NCBI RefSeq assembly: GCF_042477335.2
Contig: NC_091248.1
Location: 119,868,501-119,932,500, forward strand
Direction of reading: 5' to 3'
Origin: Ovis canadensis
Taxonomy: Eukaryota; Chordata; Mammalia; Artiodactyla; Bovidae
DNA: 64,000 nt
Position numbers and translations under genes: made by a program
Shown here: piece after piece, positions 11,700 to 22,547 of the stretch
How positions within the stretch are numbered: position 1 is the stretch's first letter
How the letters are laid out: each line of letters opens with the position of its first letter
The notes under the pieces: generated by a model
Database searches by the model: none
Told to the model about the DNA's origin: nothing
The model's input: only the letters and a program-made list of their open reading frames with translations

Positions 11700-11953
11700 C
11701 ATTATTTATTTAATTTTTGGTTGTGCTGGGTCTTCTTTGCTGCAAGTGGGCTTTCTCTAGTTGCAGTGAATGGGGGCTGCTCTTTGTTGCAGTGCGTGGG
11801 TTTCTCGCTGTGGAGCATGGGCTCTAGAGCACAGTAGTTGTGTACAGGCTCAGTTGTCCCGCGGCATGTGCCATCTTCCCGGACCAGGGATCACACTGAT
11901 GTCTCCCGCATTGTCAGATGGATTCTTTACCACTGAGCCATCAGGAAAGCCCT
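11700..11953 (-). mobile_element. CHR-type cetartiodactyl tRNA-derived SINE, antisense
   Basis: Antisense copy with 'tggttgtgctgggtcttc', 'gagcatgggctctag', 'cggcatgtgccatcttccc' and a terminal tRNA-like part 'ttctttaccactgagcc'. It is older than the Bov-tA copies. Confidence 0.85.
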
Positions 11954-12079
11954 CCTCCACATCATAGAGTTGTTTTAAGCTGAAATTCACTTACCATAAT
12001 TTGCCCAAGAATCATCTGTTTACTTATGAATTTTCTTCAATATAAGCAGACTTCTAAATTATAAATATATATTATGATG

Positions 12080-12421
12080 CTGTTGTTGTTCAGTTGCAAA
12101 GCTGTGTCTGACTCTTTGCAATCCCATGGACTGGAGCATGCCAAGCTCCCCTTCCTTCACTATTTTCTGGAGTTTACTTAAACTCCATGTCCATTGAGTC
12201 AGTGATGCTATCTAACCATCTCATCCTTTGCTGTCCCCTTCTCCCAGCATGAGGGTCTTTTCCAGTGACTTGACTCTGCGTCAGGTGGCCAAAGTATTGG
12301 AGCTTCAGCTTCAGCATCAGCCCGTCCAATGGATATTCAAGATTGATTTCCTTTAGGATTGACTAGTTTGATCTCTTTGTAGTCCAAGGCACTCTCAAGA
12401 GTCTTCTCCAGCACTACAGTT
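12080..12421 (-). mobile_element. BovB 3'-end fragment, antisense
   Basis: Antisense BovB tail from 'gttgttgttcagttgcaaag' to 'agtcttctccagcac'. Truncated upstream; carries indels, for example a shortened 'cccttctcccagcat'. Confidence 0.88.
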
Positions 12422-13046
12422 TTATCTTATAAACTCCCAACAGAGTGGCAAGAATAGATTGAGACAAATTATACTGCTGTTAGGAGACAAATAAATTTAG
12501 CATTTGAGATTGCAGCAGAAAAGTGGTGTTCAGTACCGATATGGTATTTATTTTACTGTTATGGTTGGAGAGATCCCTGAGTGGGAGACTCAGGGGTCTC
12601 AGAGAAGTGTCTGAATTTAGAATCTTGAGCCATGTTAGTGAGTGGATTTCAACTGGATCTCAGTGGAACATCCAGTATTTTTGACTCTTATTCTTGTTAA
12701 AGACCATCAGAAAACCCTGTTAATTCAGTGAATTTTTGATTGAGATGAGTAGAGCATAACATATTTGGATGATCCTCCCTAGCTTTAAAATATTTCAACT
12801 CTCTAAGCTGTTAATTATTTCATTTGTACAATCTCATATTTTCTGTTTACCCCTAACACCCAAAGAAGTCCACTTACAGAAACTACTTTCAGAGAAGCCT
12901 TGGCTATCCACTTGTGCACTTCTTTCAGCTATTTCTGGGTGTCAAATTGAAGCTTCTACCTGGAAATATGCTTAAATTGGAGACCAAGCTATTATATGCT
13001 TAAGTCCTGGAGGTACCATTCACATTATAGTCTGGGTTAATAGTCT

Positions 13047-13447
13047 CAACCATAAAGAAGGCTGAGTGCTGAAGAATTGATGCTTTCAAACTGTGGTGTT
13101 GGAAAAGACTCTCGAGAGTCCCTTGGACAGCAAGGAGATCAAACCAGTCAGTCCTAAAGGAAATCAACCCTGAATATCCATGAGAAAGACTAATGCTGAA
13201 GCTGAAACTCCAATACTTTGGCCACCTGATGTGAAGAGCTGATTCATTGGAAAAGACCCTGATGCTGGGAAAGACTGAGGGTAGGAGAAGGAGGTAACAG
13301 AAAATGAGATGATTGTATAGGATCATCAACTCAATAGACATAAGTTGGAGCAAACTCTGGGAGACAGTGAAGGATAGGGAAGCCTGGCGTGCTGCAGTGC
13401 CTGGGGTTGCAAAGAGCTGGACATGACCAAGCAACTGAACAACAACA
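13047..13447 (+). mobile_element. BovB 3'-end fragment, sense
   Basis: Sense BovB from 'aagaaggctgagtgctgaag' to the 3' end 'caagcaactgaacaacaac'. 5'-truncated and moderately diverged. It lies in the intron about 230 bp before exon 3 of the protease gene. Confidence 0.9.
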
Positions 13448-13572
13448 ATGGCAACCCACTGCATTTTATGGCAGACACCCTACATGACCACAAGTGGTAG
13501 CTATGCATAAAGGTGTAGATGGACAAAGATGAGAGGAGGTTAAATGGATTACTATGGAAGGAAAGTGCATAT

Positions 13573-13616
13573 GACTGTGTGTGTGTGTGAGGGAGATAGA
13601 AAGAAAGAGAGAGAGA
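13573..13616. repeat. (TG)n/(GA)n microsatellite
   Basis: A 'gtgtgtgtgtg' run followed by 'gaaagaaagagagagag', 60 bp before the exon 3 acceptor. Confidence 0.9.
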
Positions 13617-13674
13617 TTAGCCTTGTGATATGTGATAGTAGATAGTATCAACCTTTTTCCTCTCCATTTTCCAG

Positions 13675-13925
13675 AGATCTCCAGGTTATCTTAACTGGTG
13701 GAGCCATCACTTTTCAAGAGTTAATTGGGGAGATTCTGCCTTATGAGGAGGTCATCATTCACCCAAACTTCACTTTTACTTCTCCTAAAAATGATCTTAT
13801 GCTGATAAAGTTGTCTGTGCCTCTCACCTTCTTCTCTGCCAGCATGTTTCAGTTGCCTGTTTCCAATTCAAGTGACGTTGCAGATTGCTTGGTTTACACC
13901 TGGGTGGAGGATAAAAGACCTTTTG
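13675..13925 (+). CDS. Protease homologue exon 3 (catalytic Asp)
   Basis: The acceptor follows a strong pyrimidine tract ('cctctccattttccag', ending 13674) and the donor GTGAGT starts at 13926. It is 251 bp, phase 2 to phase 1. It completes the split Pro codon and encodes 'DLQVILTGG...', then 'IIHPNFTF', then 'NDLMLIKL' with the catalytic Asp102, and ends after Cys136 at 'DCLVYTWVEDKRPF'. There is no stop or frameshift in 83 codons. This argues that the gene was under selection until recently. Confidence 0.9.
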
Positions 13926-14289
13926 GTGAGTGACTGTCAAAAAAGAATAATTAGCTGTATTCTTGGATATGTTCACATCTTCGGGATCTCTGAGGAGTCA
14001 GGGGAAGGAATTGGAACTAATTTTTAAGCATCCAGTTGTAACGGTAGAAATAGAGCAATGGTGTCAGCTCTTTAGAATAGAAGGGGTCATCTCCTTTAGG
14101 GCTTTGGGAATCCTAAATCAATGTGTTGCGTGTATGTATCACATCGGTACACACTGCAGAGGGCTGCGCCTCAGGGATTTATGTTTGAGTTTTGGTTCTG
14201 CCATTTATTATATGATTACTGAAAGATCCTTTAACTTCTCTGAATCTTAATTTGCAAATTGATGAAAATCATATTTTTCCTTTACCTGC

Positions 14290-14550
14290 CTATCAGTGAT
14301 ATGGTTATCGCTTACAGCAATGATAGATGCTACCATTTGCTGAACACTAATTATGTCCCAGGCACTAAGCATCCTGTATGTATTATTCAGTCATCATCAT
14401 ATATCATGTAGATCAGTTTTCTTAGGATTTATATCTTATAAATGAGGAAACTGAGACTCAGGGAGGTTAACTAGTTGTCCAGAGTCATAAGCTTTGTGAT
14501 GGCAGAGCTTGGATTCAGATATTGTTTGGAGTGTCTTGGTTGGTACCACA
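14290..14550 (-). repeat. MIR-like SINE, antisense
   Basis: Classic antisense MIR order: 'cccaggcactaagcatcc', then 'aaatgaggaaactgagactc', 'gggaggttaactagttg' and 'gcagagcttggattcag'. It lies in the intron between exons 3 and 4. Confidence 0.8.
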
Positions 14551-14735
14551 CCTTGATGCTGATCGTCTTCAAAGGTGATAAATAAACAGGAGGTTGTATT
14601 TAACCCATGATCTATTCCTTCAGTTCTTTCTCTGCAGTCCATTCTAACTGAAAAGAAGCCCGGATGGAGATGGAGGCAAAATACCTTATGAAAATGAAAA
14701 TAGGAATGAAAGTCTCCTTTATTTATTATGCTTAG

Positions 14736-14872
14736 GAAATAGAAGAAGTTACCTGCAGAGCTTCATGACTGAACTGAGTGCTGATTCGGTCTGCAGAACA
14801 TTACTGCATAAAACGTTCTTTGAAGACTTGTTCTGTGTGGGACACTTAAGAAAAAACACAGATGAATGCCAG
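14736..14872 (+). CDS. Protease homologue exon 4
   Basis: The acceptor 'atgcttag' ends at 14735 and the donor GTAACC starts at 14873. The length of 137 bp is the usual size for trypsin exon 4. It encodes G-NRRSYLQSF (first codon shared with exon 3), Cys168 in 'DSVCRTLL' and Cys182 in 'DLFCVGHL', and ends at 'NTDECQ'. The Asp here aligns with Asp189 of the trypsin S1 pocket, and Cys191 follows. Reading frame intact. Confidence 0.88.
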
Positions 14873-15276
14873 GTAACCTTTCTCATTTCATTTGCCCATA
14901 AGCTCAGTCTCTGTTCTTTCTCTTTGTCTTTGTGTCTCTGTTACCTCTCATCCTTCATGAGGGTCTGTATTTTGCAGACAGACTGAGAGCTCAGAGAGTA
15001 AAGGGCTGAAGAATGATGACTCTGTCTCCTCCATCCTGTGTGAGAGATGAGAGAAATAGATTGTTGGGGAGTGTAAGGCTGTCTTCCAGCTACCATTTTG
15101 AAATTTTCTGTCCAGGGATGACTGGGAGGTAGTGGTGGTTAATGCAGTGGAAAGCTTTCACACTGTTGTATCCCAGGTCCTTTTGCATGGCAGATATAGT
15201 GGCCTTTGCTTTTGTTCAAGAGTTGACAAATTTCCAGGTGGGAAGAAGTTCTGATCCCCTCTGTTCTGTCTGGCAG

Positions 15277-15423
15277 GTGACCACAGCTGCACCAGCCACA
15301 TGTGACAATAAATTACAAGGAATTATGTCTTGGACAACTGGATGTTTTCTGACAGATCATTCTGCTGTCTTCACTAACATCTACAGCCACATTCCATGGA
15401 TCAAGAGCATTATTTCTACATAA
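15277..15423 (+). CDS. Protease homologue exon 5 (degenerate serine loop) and stop
   Basis: The acceptor 'tgtctggcag' ends at 15276; phase 0. It encodes 48 codons and a TAA stop. The loop that should read GDSGGP reads VTTAAP, so Asp194, Ser195 and both glycines are lost while Pro is kept. It is followed by ATCDNKLQGIMSW (Cys201, Ser214-Trp215), Cys220 and a C-terminal amphipathic helix ending 'IPWIKSIIST'. PRSS58, as I remember it, keeps a Ser in this loop (VSAAP), so the Thr here is a further step away from catalysis. Confidence 0.9.
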   Translation: MTTAAPATCDNKLQGIMSWTTGCFLTDHSAVFTNIYSHIPWIKSIIST

Positions 15424-15668
15424 GCTGATTCGCAACTCCACTGATAGCCTCCCTACATCCCAGCTGATCCATGGAAACCACTTTCTGTATCTTAGTCCCA
15501 ATTTTTCCTAGGATCTAGGCTTGAGTGGAGTTTTAAAAGAAATCATTGATGACTCCTGGGTGTTGACATTTCTCTAGTTTCTTTAACTACTTCTTTGCTT
15601 ATTCCCAGCTCACAAACAAGTGTCTATAACATTGAAAACAGGATGCTGGTCTCAAGAAGTGTAGTCCT

Positions 15669-16094
15669 CGATTATACAGAGTGAAGTAAGCCAGAAAGAA
15701 AAACACCAATACCGTATACTAACACATATATACAGAATTTAGAAAGATAGCAATGACGACCCTGTATGCAAGACAGCAAAAAAGACACAGATGTGTATAG
15801 TGGACTTTTGGACTCAGAGGGAGAGGGAGAGGGTGGGATGATGTGGGAGAATGGCATTGAAACATGTATACTATCATGTAAGAATCGAATCACCAGTCTA
15901 TGTCTGATGCAGGATACAGCATGCTTGGGGCTGGTGCACGGTGATGACCCAGAGAGATGTTACGGGGAGGGAGGTAGGAGGGGGGTTCATGTTTGGGAAC
16001 ACATGTACGCCCATGGTGGATTCATGTCAGTGTATGGCAAAACCAATACAGTATTGTAAAGTAAAATAAAGTAAAAATAAAAATTAAAAAAAAA
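15669..16094 (+). mobile_element. Bovine-type L1 3' end, sense
   Basis: 3' UTR of a ruminant L1: 'gaagtaagccagaaagaaaa', 'gggagagggagagggtggg', 'gcttggggctggtgcac', 'ggattcatgtcagtgtatgg' and an A-rich tail. A 14-bp target duplication, 'agaagtgtagtcct' (15655-15668) against 'agaagtatagtcct' (16095-16108), has one mismatch. It inserted about 240 bp after the protease stop, probably near its 3' UTR. Confidence 0.92.
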
Positions 16095-16108
16095 AGAAGT
16101 ATAGTCCT

Positions 16109-17340
16109 ACCAACTCAGATACTTCTGTTAAAATACTGCCTGTTTAACCTAAGGACACAGAAGACAAGTAGATATGAGGAACAATAACTCCTAGGAGTCT
16201 GTTTGGGCACGATGCAAACTACATACCTGAGCAGTAATTTGCTGAAATTAGTTAGATGATTTAGTAATTCTTCTAGTGATCAAATGTCTTCTGGGTGAGT
16301 GAGAGACAGAGAGAGTGTATGTGTGTGTGGGTATTATAGTTAATATTTCCATTACCTACTTAAAAGATCTGTGAAATCAAAATTTTCTGAGGTTTGCTGA
16401 GGTAACCCATAGGTCAGTTTAATTTTGGAATATGGATTTATATGAATTTTGTAATTCATATTACAAATATCAAGGATTTCCTAAGTGGTTGGATTGGTTT
16501 TTTTCCAATGTATTTTCCTTCCAATACATTTTCCTTTCTTACAGGGAAATGCAGTAGTGAAATTCATGAGGATTTTGGCTGAGAGATTTTATTTATGACC
16601 CTGAATGCATTCTCTAGGCCATGCATATATTTGTGAGCACACGCTTTTATTCTCAAGCACACCCCAAAGACACTTGTTTGTTGTTCCACAAATATATTCT
16701 CCACGTATCAAGTTTCATTAATCCATGATAGAGTAAACTGATTTTGATCTAAAATTTGCTAATTTTTACATAAAATACTGAGTGATCAAGAAATTTTAGT
16801 ATCTGAAATGTGAAACATATATTTATTTTGTCCAATGCAGTGAAATATTGGGATTCTTTTGTTTAAACTGCTGATTGATATAAATTGCTTACTTTCACAT
16901 AGCTTCTCAAAATCAAAGCCATTATTCCTTTTAAGACTATCATGGTGATCAGAGATAATGTGCTAAGTATATTGGAATGCATAGGAGGCATTCAGGAATT
17001 GGCAACAGTTAGTAATTTTAACAATTTCCAACTGTTTCATTTTTTGTTGCCTACTTAATTCCTACTCCTTAATTCTGTCCTCCTTTTTCTGGCCTCATTG
17101 TTACAGTTCTCAATGTCTTTGTCCCCCTGCAGTTGTTCTGGATTGAATCAGGCCCTCTACTTGCAGCCCTGTCTTATTGATTGCGTCACTGATACTTCAA
17201 CCATTAGGCATTTTTGCTTCTTCATATCTTCTGACTTTGGATTTTCCTGGTATGAATTGCCTTCTTTCTATCTCACCTTGCTCTCCAATGTAAAAAGGAA
17301 AGGGTAAATCATTGCCTCTCTCTATATATATTTATCTGTG
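16109..17340. other. Intergenic, nothing recognised
   Basis: AT-rich, non-coding in all frames beyond short chance ORFs. No SINE or LINE signature seen. The 3' UTR and polyadenylation site of the protease gene may start here or before the L1; no clear signal was assigned. Confidence 0.5.
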
Positions 17341-17344
17341 AATG

Positions 17345-17560
17345 AATGTGCTTCCTTGGTGGCTCAGATGGTAAAGAATCTGCTGCAATGGGAAAGATCC
17401 AGGTTTGATCCCCGGGTCAGAAAGATCCTCTGGAGAAGGAAATGGCAACCCACTTCAGTATTCTTGCCTGGAAAAACCCATGGACAGAGAAGCCTGGTGG
17501 GCTACAGTCCATGGGGTCACAAAGAGTCAGACACAACTGAGAGACTAACACGTGAACAGT
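17345..17560 (+). mobile_element. Bov-tA-type SINE
   Basis: Starts 'gcttccttggtggctcag', B-box-like 'ggtttgatccccgg', ends 'gacacaactgagagactaac'. Confidence 0.92.
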
Positions 17561-17639
17561 TAATCTACTAATTTGTGGAGAGTGTGAATACTTTCTACTT
17601 ATCCGGTCGATTTCTTCTAAACTCAATTCTGTATATGAA

Positions 17640-17802
17640 AGAAAGTGAAAGCGTTAGTCACTCATTCCTGTCTCACTCTTTGCAAGGCTATGGACTGTAG
17701 CCCACCAGGCTCCTCTGTCCTTAGGATTCTCAGCAAGAACAGTAGAGTGATCTCCCATATCACAGGCAGATTCTTTACCATCTGAGCCATCAAGGAAGAC
17801 CC
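17640..17802 (-). mobile_element. Bov-tA-type SINE, antisense, internally shortened
   Basis: Antisense SINE from 'gaaagtgaaagcgttagtc' to 'accatctgagccatcaagg'. The central part is shorter than full length. Confidence 0.88.
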
Positions 17803-19439
17803 AATCTTGCATATGGTTGCAAAGCCTTTTCATTTCTGTCCCACATTTAACTTGGTTTATCAGTAACTTCAGGTAGCCTCTGCCCTGTCTTCCCTCCACC
17901 TCCCTCTCCTGACGTATCCACCAGTCACTGTTGTATTCCCTTTCTGGTTCCTTTTTCTCTTTCCATGGATTGGGGTTAATATCCCACAACCTTCTCTTTA
18001 GCTTAGGTCTGTTGCACTTAAATGGACCGCTGATACAAAACAGCAGATTTCAATGTGGTAAATGAAGAACAACAAAAATGGGAACATGAAGGATGGGCCT
18101 GGTCAGGCGGCTGGTTCTCCTCTGCACTGTGAAGGAGAGCTATCTTGCCTCCAGCCTTCTGATTCAATCATGTCTGATCTTTAGCTCATGAGAGAGATCA
18201 CCTTTCATGGGTCTATAACTTATAGATTATTTCAAAGATCCTTTCTGAACTCATGTGTAAATGTTGCCTATTAACTTCTATTTATCCCCAATTTATTCTG
18301 TTTTTATTTACTTATCTTAGACCCATTCCAGTGTCCTAAAGAGTTCATTCCAAAATCTGATTATGGGTCTTCGTTTCTGTTGGTTCCCTTGGTAAACTAT
18401 TCTACTTGCACCACCTCTATTATTACCACATACTTGCCGACTTTTGCAGACTTCTGACATCACATCTTTCCGTCCTCAGTACACATTCTTCTTTGGAAAT
18501 ATGTGAGGGATGATATACAGTAGATTGTGGTCCCTTTATTAGAATTGACAGACTATGTAAATTTAGAAAATAATTGGGCTTTGGCTTTTAGATTTATTTG
18601 ATATACAAAACAAGAGTTAAACCTGTGGATGCTGTGGCTGCCTTCTCAGCATCCACTTTTCCCTCTCCTCTATTATGTCATTTATCGTGCGCTAGGGATG
18701 TGACCTGCTTGTCCCAAGCTTAGCAGTGAAATCCCTGTGTTTGGCTCAGGAGTGGATATATGACACAGTTGGTCATATTAAACATCAAACCCTTTATTTA
18801 TGTTCAGTGTTGGGATAACACAGAATGAGCTGTGTTGAGACATTGCTCTGGGCATATGAACATGGCCTATGAATGAGAAGCAAAGTTGCTGCTGTCATTT
18901 TGCAGTGATCACTGGGGAAACTGCCTGAGGATGAAGCCCACACACAGAAGTCAAAAGGAGGGAACTGCCCAGAAGTGGAGCGGAAGTCCTAATAAAGCTG
19001 TGACAGAATGTAGGCCTTTTCTCTAGACATTTTTCAGTTATCATCTACTAAATTCCTTTCAAGGTATAAGATAGTTAAGTCAGGCTTTCAGTTGCTACAA
19101 TTACAACCATCTCCAATGATACAGTTTCCAAAACCTCTTCCATCTCTGCATCAAGCTATACTTAATGCTTGTGCTATCTAGCTATACTTGTGCTATATAG
19201 CATTAGCTATACTTAATGCTAGAACAAATGCTTTATATGTTTATTCTTATTTTCATAGCATATCCGTGGGGTCATTTTAATGGACACAGATCTATAACTT
19301 CTCAGATCCTCTCAACCACCTCTTTCTTTCCAAGGGTACTGCCTGCATCCTGGGCCATACTGCTGTCACCTATTCTGGGCTCTTTCCAAGCTGACTGGGG
19401 CCACATGAAGCTTTGAGCATGAATAACTCTCATGTCCCT
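17803..19439. other. Intergenic, no gene recognised
   Basis: Mixed-composition sequence without coding signal. A small cluster of direct repeats ('agctatacttaatgct' units) is visible at about 19152-19220. An ancient repeat is possible around 18620-19010 but I cannot name it. Confidence 0.5.
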
Positions 19440-19638
19440 GAAAAGTCAAAGCAAAAGTTGCTCAGTCATGTCTGACTCTTTGTGACCCCATGGACTATAC
19501 AGTCAATGGAATTCTCCAGGCCAGAATACTGGAGTGGGTAGCCTTTCCCTTCTCCAGGGGATCTTCCCAACCCAGGGATTAAACCTGTGTCTCCTGCATT
19601 GCAGGCAGATTCTTTACCAGCTGAGCCACAAGGGAAGC
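19440..19638 (-). mobile_element. Bov-tA-type SINE, antisense
   Basis: Runs from 'gctcagtcatgtctgac' to 'accagctgagccacaaggg', almost full length. Confidence 0.92.
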
Positions 19639-19762
19639 CCAAGAATACTGAAGTGGGTAGCCTATCCCTTCTCCAGTGGCTCTTCCTGACCCAGGAATCA
19701 AACTGGGGTCTCCTGCATTTCAGGTGGATTCTTTACCAACTGAGCTACCAGGGAAGCCCATA
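19639..19762 (-). mobile_element. Partial Bov-tA-type SINE, antisense, in tandem with the previous one
   Basis: Begins 'aagaatactgaagtggg' and ends 'accaactgagctaccaggg'. The 3' (left) half of the SINE is missing, so this is either a truncated neighbour or a partial tandem duplication of 19560-19638. Confidence 0.85.
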
Positions 19763-19799
19763 AGCTGGGCCTATCCAGGCCAACTTGCCATACTACTTT

Positions 19800-21449
19800 A
19801 AAACTTGTCTGAGATTTCTAAAATGGCGCCCCTGGACTTGGACAAGTACGTGGAGATAGCGCGGCTATGCAAATACCTACCGGAGAACGACTTGAAGTGG
19901 CTATGTGACTACGTTTGTGACCTCCTGTTGGAAGAATCAAATGTCCAGCCAGTATCAACACCAGTAACAGTGTGTGAAGACATACATGGACAGTTTTATG
20001 ACCTTTGTGAACTATTCAGAACTGGAGGTCAGGTTCCTGACACAAACTACATATTTATGGGTGATTTTGTAGACCGAGGTTACTATAGTTTGGAGACCTT
20101 CACTTACCTTCTTGCACTAAAGGCTAAATGGCCTGATCGTATTACACTTTTGCGAGGAAATCATGAGAGTAGACAGATAACACAGGTGTATGGATTTTAT
20201 GATGAGTGCCAAACCAAATATGGAAATGCTAATGCCTGGAGATACTGTACCAAAGTTTTTGACATGCTCACAGTAGCAGCTTTAATAGATGAGCAGATTT
20301 TGTGTGTTCATGGTGGTATATCTCCTGATATCAAAACACTGGATCAAATTCAAACCATTGAACGGAATCAGGAAATTCCCCATAAAGGAGCATTTTGTGA
20401 TCTGGTTTGGTCAGATCCTGAAGATGTGGATACTTGGGCAATCAGTCCCCGAGGAGCAGGTTGGCTTTTTGGCGCAAAGATCACAAATGAGTTTGTTCAT
20501 ATCAACAACCTAAAACTCATCTCCAGAGCACATCAGTTAGTGCATGAAGGCTGTAAGTTTATGTTTGATGAGAAGCTGGTAACAGTATGGTCTGCTCCTA
20601 ATTGCTGCTATCGTTGTGGAAATATTGCTTCAATCATGGTCTTCAAAGATGTAAATACAAGAGAACCAAAGTTATTCCGGGCAGTTCCAGATTCAGAACG
20701 CGTTATTCCTCCCAGAACGACGACGCCGAATTTTCTTTGAGGCCTTCGCCCCATCCTGCTGATCCATTTTTCTGCCCTCTTCTTACCCCAACTTTTGTGT
20801 ATTACCCTCTACAATATACTTTTTATTGAGCACTTTGCTGCTGAAATGCTGCCTCTTGCCTTTTTAAAAAAATTTTAAATTATCTAAATTTATTGTTTGT
20901 TATGGTGTCTATAGCAACGTTTTTCTATCAGTTTTCTCCCCCGTCCCATCCCCGCCTTGGACTCACTTGAGAAGACTTGAGAAATGTCTTAATACTCACA
21001 CTGCTGCATGTAGCTCTTGCTTATTTACCGGTCTGAGGGAAACAGAATGTGTTTCCTTTTTTAAAAAGCCGATTGACAGAACAGACTGCTCTGAAATACT
21101 CTTCCTTTTGTATTATTCAGTCTTCTGTTTTAGTTTGGTAAGTTTTAAGAAATTTCAGCAGCAAAGTTGTTATCCAGTGGGCACGATGGACTGCAAATGA
21201 CTCAAGTTATGTATACCGTCCCAGCTGTAAACTTCATTGTCCTTTGTTGGATGATATTTTAAATGGATATAAAATAAATTGGTCTAAAGGGCTGCCCTTT
21301 GTCGTGTTTTTAAATTTTAGTTTTAAAACTGCTATAGCTTATGACTTTGTACATTAAGATAATTGTATTGATCTTTTTCCAGATTCCTTGTATTTTTTAA
21401 TAAAGTAATCCTAAAAAAAAACTCAAAAAAAAAAAAAAAACTTGTCTGA
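19800..21449 (+). repeat. Processed retrocopy of PPP6C mRNA, with target duplications
   Basis: An intronless cDNA-like block: 10 bases of 5' UTR, full coding sequence, about 670 bp of 3' UTR with AATAAAGTAATCC just before the tail, and an A-run at 21425-21440. The 13-bp duplication 'aaaacttgtctga' flanks it exactly (19800-19812 and 21437-21449). The preceding 'cttt' with the duplicated 'aaaa' fits an L1-endonuclease target. This is LINE-machinery retroposition of a mature PPP6C transcript. Confidence 0.97.
19823..20740 (+). CDS. PPP6C-like serine/threonine phosphatase retrocopy, open 305-codon frame
   Basis: PPP6C is the catalytic subunit of protein phosphatase 6, a PP2A-family metallophosphatase active in cytoplasm and nucleus. 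The frame from ATG 19823 to TGA 20738-20740 is 305 codons, the same length as the parent as I remember it. Motifs are in order: DIHGQ (~53), GDFVDRG (80-86), RGNHE (111-115), HGG (163), RAH (235-237), with all six metal ligands (Asp53, His55, Asp81, Asn113, His163, His237) and His114 present. By comparison with remembered human PPP6C there are about nine changes: R26W, G52E (first Gly of GDxHG), L166I, R177Q, V220I, C234S, Y244C, Y261C and Y303N in the conserved C-terminal YFL. No parental promoter came with the copy. It may be a retropseudogene that has not yet acquired a stop, or an expressed retrogene; the changes at conserved sites favour decay. Confidence 0.75.
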   Translation: MAPLDLDKYVEIARLCKYLPENDLKWLCDYVCDLLLEESNVQPVSTPVTVCEDIHGQFYDLCELFRTGGQVPDTNYIFMGDFVDRGYYSLETFTYLLALKAKWPDRITLLRGNHESRQITQVYGFYDECQTKYGNANAWRYCTKVFDMLTVAALIDEQILCVHGGISPDIKTLDQIQTIERNQEIPHKGAFCDLVWSDPEDVDTWAISPRGAGWLFGAKITNEFVHINNLKLISRAHQLVHEGCKFMFDEKLVTVWSAPNCCYRCGNIASIMVFKDVNTREPKLFRAVPDSERVIPPRTTTPNFL

Positions 21450-21884
21450 AAAAAACGTTTCAGACCTTGCTTTGGGCTTCCTGGGTGACTATCAAGGGAA
21501 AGATGATGCTATTGTAAATTCTGAATAGTTATATCCTGGGATATGAACCTTGACCTTTGAGAAATGAGATGGGGAGCCATACAGATACACTGCCGAGGGC
21601 TGGTCTGAGCTGTGTTTTTGTCTGTCACATCCTCCTATAGCTTTACTTCATGTGTCTTTTTATCTCACTTCCACTTTCTTCTCACCCTTCCTTCCCTGGT
21701 GTTCAAATTGTGTTAGTTCTTGAATCCTTGCCTCTGCTGCTGAAAGGACCATCTTTACTCTAAAAAGTAACACCTCAGGTATTAGCTTGTTCTGGATCAC
21801 TCAGTAGCAGCTCCTGGATTTGCATCTGGGTCTCACAGGACGCTAGATTTCCATAAATGTTTCTAAATATTTACTTTGCATGCA

Positions 21885-22015
21885 TGCTTACGTGCTAAGT
21901 TACTTCAATCGTGTCCAACTCTGTGCGACCCCATGGACAGCAGCCCACCAAGCTCATCTGTTCGCGGGATTCTCCAGGCAAGAATACTGGAGTGGGTTGC
22001 CATTTCCTTCTCTGA
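21885..22015 (-). mobile_element. Partial Bov-tA-type SINE, antisense
   Basis: Antisense 'cgtgtccaactctgtgcg', 'ggcaagaatactggagtgg'; ends at 'ccatttccttctctg'. The tRNA-like portion is missing. Confidence 0.85.
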
Positions 22016-22135
22016 TTTAATTGCTAAGTCACATCTAACTCTTTGGAACCCCATGGACCGTAGCCCACCAGGCCCCTCTGTCCATGGGATTTTTTCAGGC
22101 AAGAATACCAGAGTGGATTACCATTTCCTTCTCCT
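22016..22135 (-). mobile_element. Second partial Bov-tA-type SINE, antisense
   Basis: Same half repeated: 'aactctttggaaccccatgg' to 'accatttccttctcc'. Together with the previous entry it has the architecture of a Bov-A2 dimer in antisense. Confidence 0.82.
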
Positions 22136-22547
22136 AATATTGACTTTACAGTTTGTAACTTGCTTTTCACAGAACAGCAACAAACAGTTTAAGGACCACT
22201 GGTCATTGGACCACACTTGACATAGTGCTGTTCATACTAGCACTACAGAAGCCTCAGAGTCTCCAGTTGTGTTCTCTTGGCCTCTTCACCCCAGGCATCC
22301 TTCCTGCCACACTTGCTGGGAGTGGACTTGCCTGGTTGGGAAGATATCAAAGGGACTTTATTTAGTCCATTCATTTATGCATTAAGTAATTCACACTTCA
22401 TTGCATACTTTCTTTATTTGGAGATGGAATTCATGCTTTTGGGCCCTGGAACATCTCCCAAGAGTTTGTAATGGCATTGTGTTTGATGCAGGGGGAAGAT
22501 TGGAATTTGTTTCCTAGGCTTTTAGTTTATCTATAGATATCTATGGG

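Larger units (their letters stand above)
6927..15423 (+). other. Trypsin-X family serine-protease homologue gene (PRSS37/PRSS58-like), exons 2-5
   Basis: Four exons (6927-7068, 13675-13925, 14736-14872, 15277-15423) have consensus GT-AG borders and the classic trypsin phase pattern (1, 2, 1, 0), giving one open frame of about 225 residues to a stop. The first coding exon (signal peptide) was not found and may lie before the window or be unrecognised. His57 ('TAAHC') and Asp102 ('NDLMLIKL') are present. The 'GDSGGP' loop reads VTTAAP, so Asp194 and Ser195 are both Thr. There is no R/K-IVGG activation site before the 'YLKSS' start of the domain. The six cysteines that pair in chymotrypsin-fold proteases remain. 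The 'AAP' serine-loop and 'IPWIKS' C-terminus resemble PRSS58; the neighbouring OR9A genes resemble the PRSS37 region of human 7q34. Inference: a secreted, probably testis-type pseudoprotease. It could also be a ruminant-specific paralogue without a human counterpart. Confidence 0.85.
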
